From assembly GCA_947174375.1 (NCBI GenBank), contig CAMWIS010000089.1:1-6620 (forward strand): a stretch of 6,620 nt of DNA, given 5' to 3'. Below, piece by piece: positions 6,506 to 6,620 of this stretch; position 1 is the first letter of the stretch; every line of letters starts with the position of its first letter. This stretch comes from an uncultured Bacteroidales bacterium (GTDB lineage: Bacteria > Bacteroidota > Bacteroidia > Bacteroidales > P3). The notes below the pieces were generated by a model. It had not been told where the DNA came from. It did not search any database and saw nothing but the letters and a program-made list of their open reading frames with translations. The position numbers were made by a program, and so were the translations under genes.

Positions 6506-6620
6506 GAAAGCGGCGGCTGTTATCCTGTGGCGTCGGGTTGACGCTGGGGCTCATGGCCTTGGGGCCGTGGGCGGCGCCGGCCTCCGCGCAGGACATGACC
6601 GAGGGCACGGTATCCTACCT
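6502..6620 (+). CDS. bamA: Probable BamA (outer membrane protein assembly factor), N-terminus only
   Basis: Only 39 full codons are visible before the window ends. They encode a signal peptide: 'MRKRRLL', a Leu/Gly/Ala-rich core, and 'ASA' at 27-29 with likely cleavage before Gln30, followed by 'QDMTEGTVSYL'. The ATG overlaps the uppS stop by four bases (ATGA at 6502-6505), which suggests translational coupling. The identity rests mainly on context: in Bacteroidales, the gene directly after uppS is usually bamA, followed by ompH/skp-like chaperone genes. BamA inserts beta-barrel proteins into the outer membrane through POTRA domains and a C-terminal barrel, none of which is inside the window. 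The short mature segment is compatible with BamA but does not prove it. Confidence 0.65.
   Translation, partial: MRKRRLLSCGVGLTLGLMALGPWAAPASAQDMTEGTVSY

Noticed and set aside
6520..6531. Possible lipobox (LLSC) in the N-terminus of the last gene
   Set aside because: The Cys is residue 9, directly after the basic start and before the hydrophobic core. A lipobox sits after the core, and an ASA signal peptidase I site is present at 27-29.

Overview
This is a GC-rich stretch (roughly 55-60% by eye) with every gene on the + strand, from the phylum Bacteroidota. Three observations support the phylum: a T9SS C-terminal sorting domain, a promoter of the TTTG / TAnnTTTG type used by the Bacteroidota primary sigma factor, and the gene order nadK - DUF6089 - uppS - (bamA), which is typical of Bacteroidales. 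The combination of high GC and Bacteroidales gene order is reminiscent of Rikenellaceae-like lineages. That is a guess, since no rRNA or other marker is present.

Layout. Positions 1-3885 hold the 3' part of a very large secreted/surface protein. Its reading frame is already open at base 1, so its true start lies outside the window. It is built from alternating beta-sandwich modules: four jelly-roll modules of the choice-of-anchor J / cleaved-adhesin type and five CARDB-like Ig-fold modules. It ends in a type A T9SS sorting signal. nadK (3867-4760) begins inside the last 19 bases of that gene. A 79-bp gap follows, with a good Bacteroidota promoter (4766-4797) that drives a DUF6089 outer-membrane-type protein (4840-5706). 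uppS (5741-6505) follows after 34 bp. A signal-peptide protein, most likely BamA, starts at 6502 with a 4-bp ATGA overlap and runs off the window end.

How the genes fit together. From 4766 onward the window looks like an envelope-biogenesis operon: DUF6089 (predicted small outer membrane beta-barrel), UppS (undecaprenyl diphosphate, the lipid carrier for peptidoglycan and surface glycans) and BamA (outer membrane protein insertion). NadK is a housekeeping cytosolic enzyme commonly found next to this group. The T9SS cargo protein looks like the lineage-specific part, and its overlap with nadK suggests the two are transcribed together. There are no RNA genes, insertion sequences, CRISPR arrays or other mobile elements in the window. 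I do not see a clearly new multi-gene system. The least understood items are the giant modular T9SS protein and the uncharacterised DUF6089 protein.
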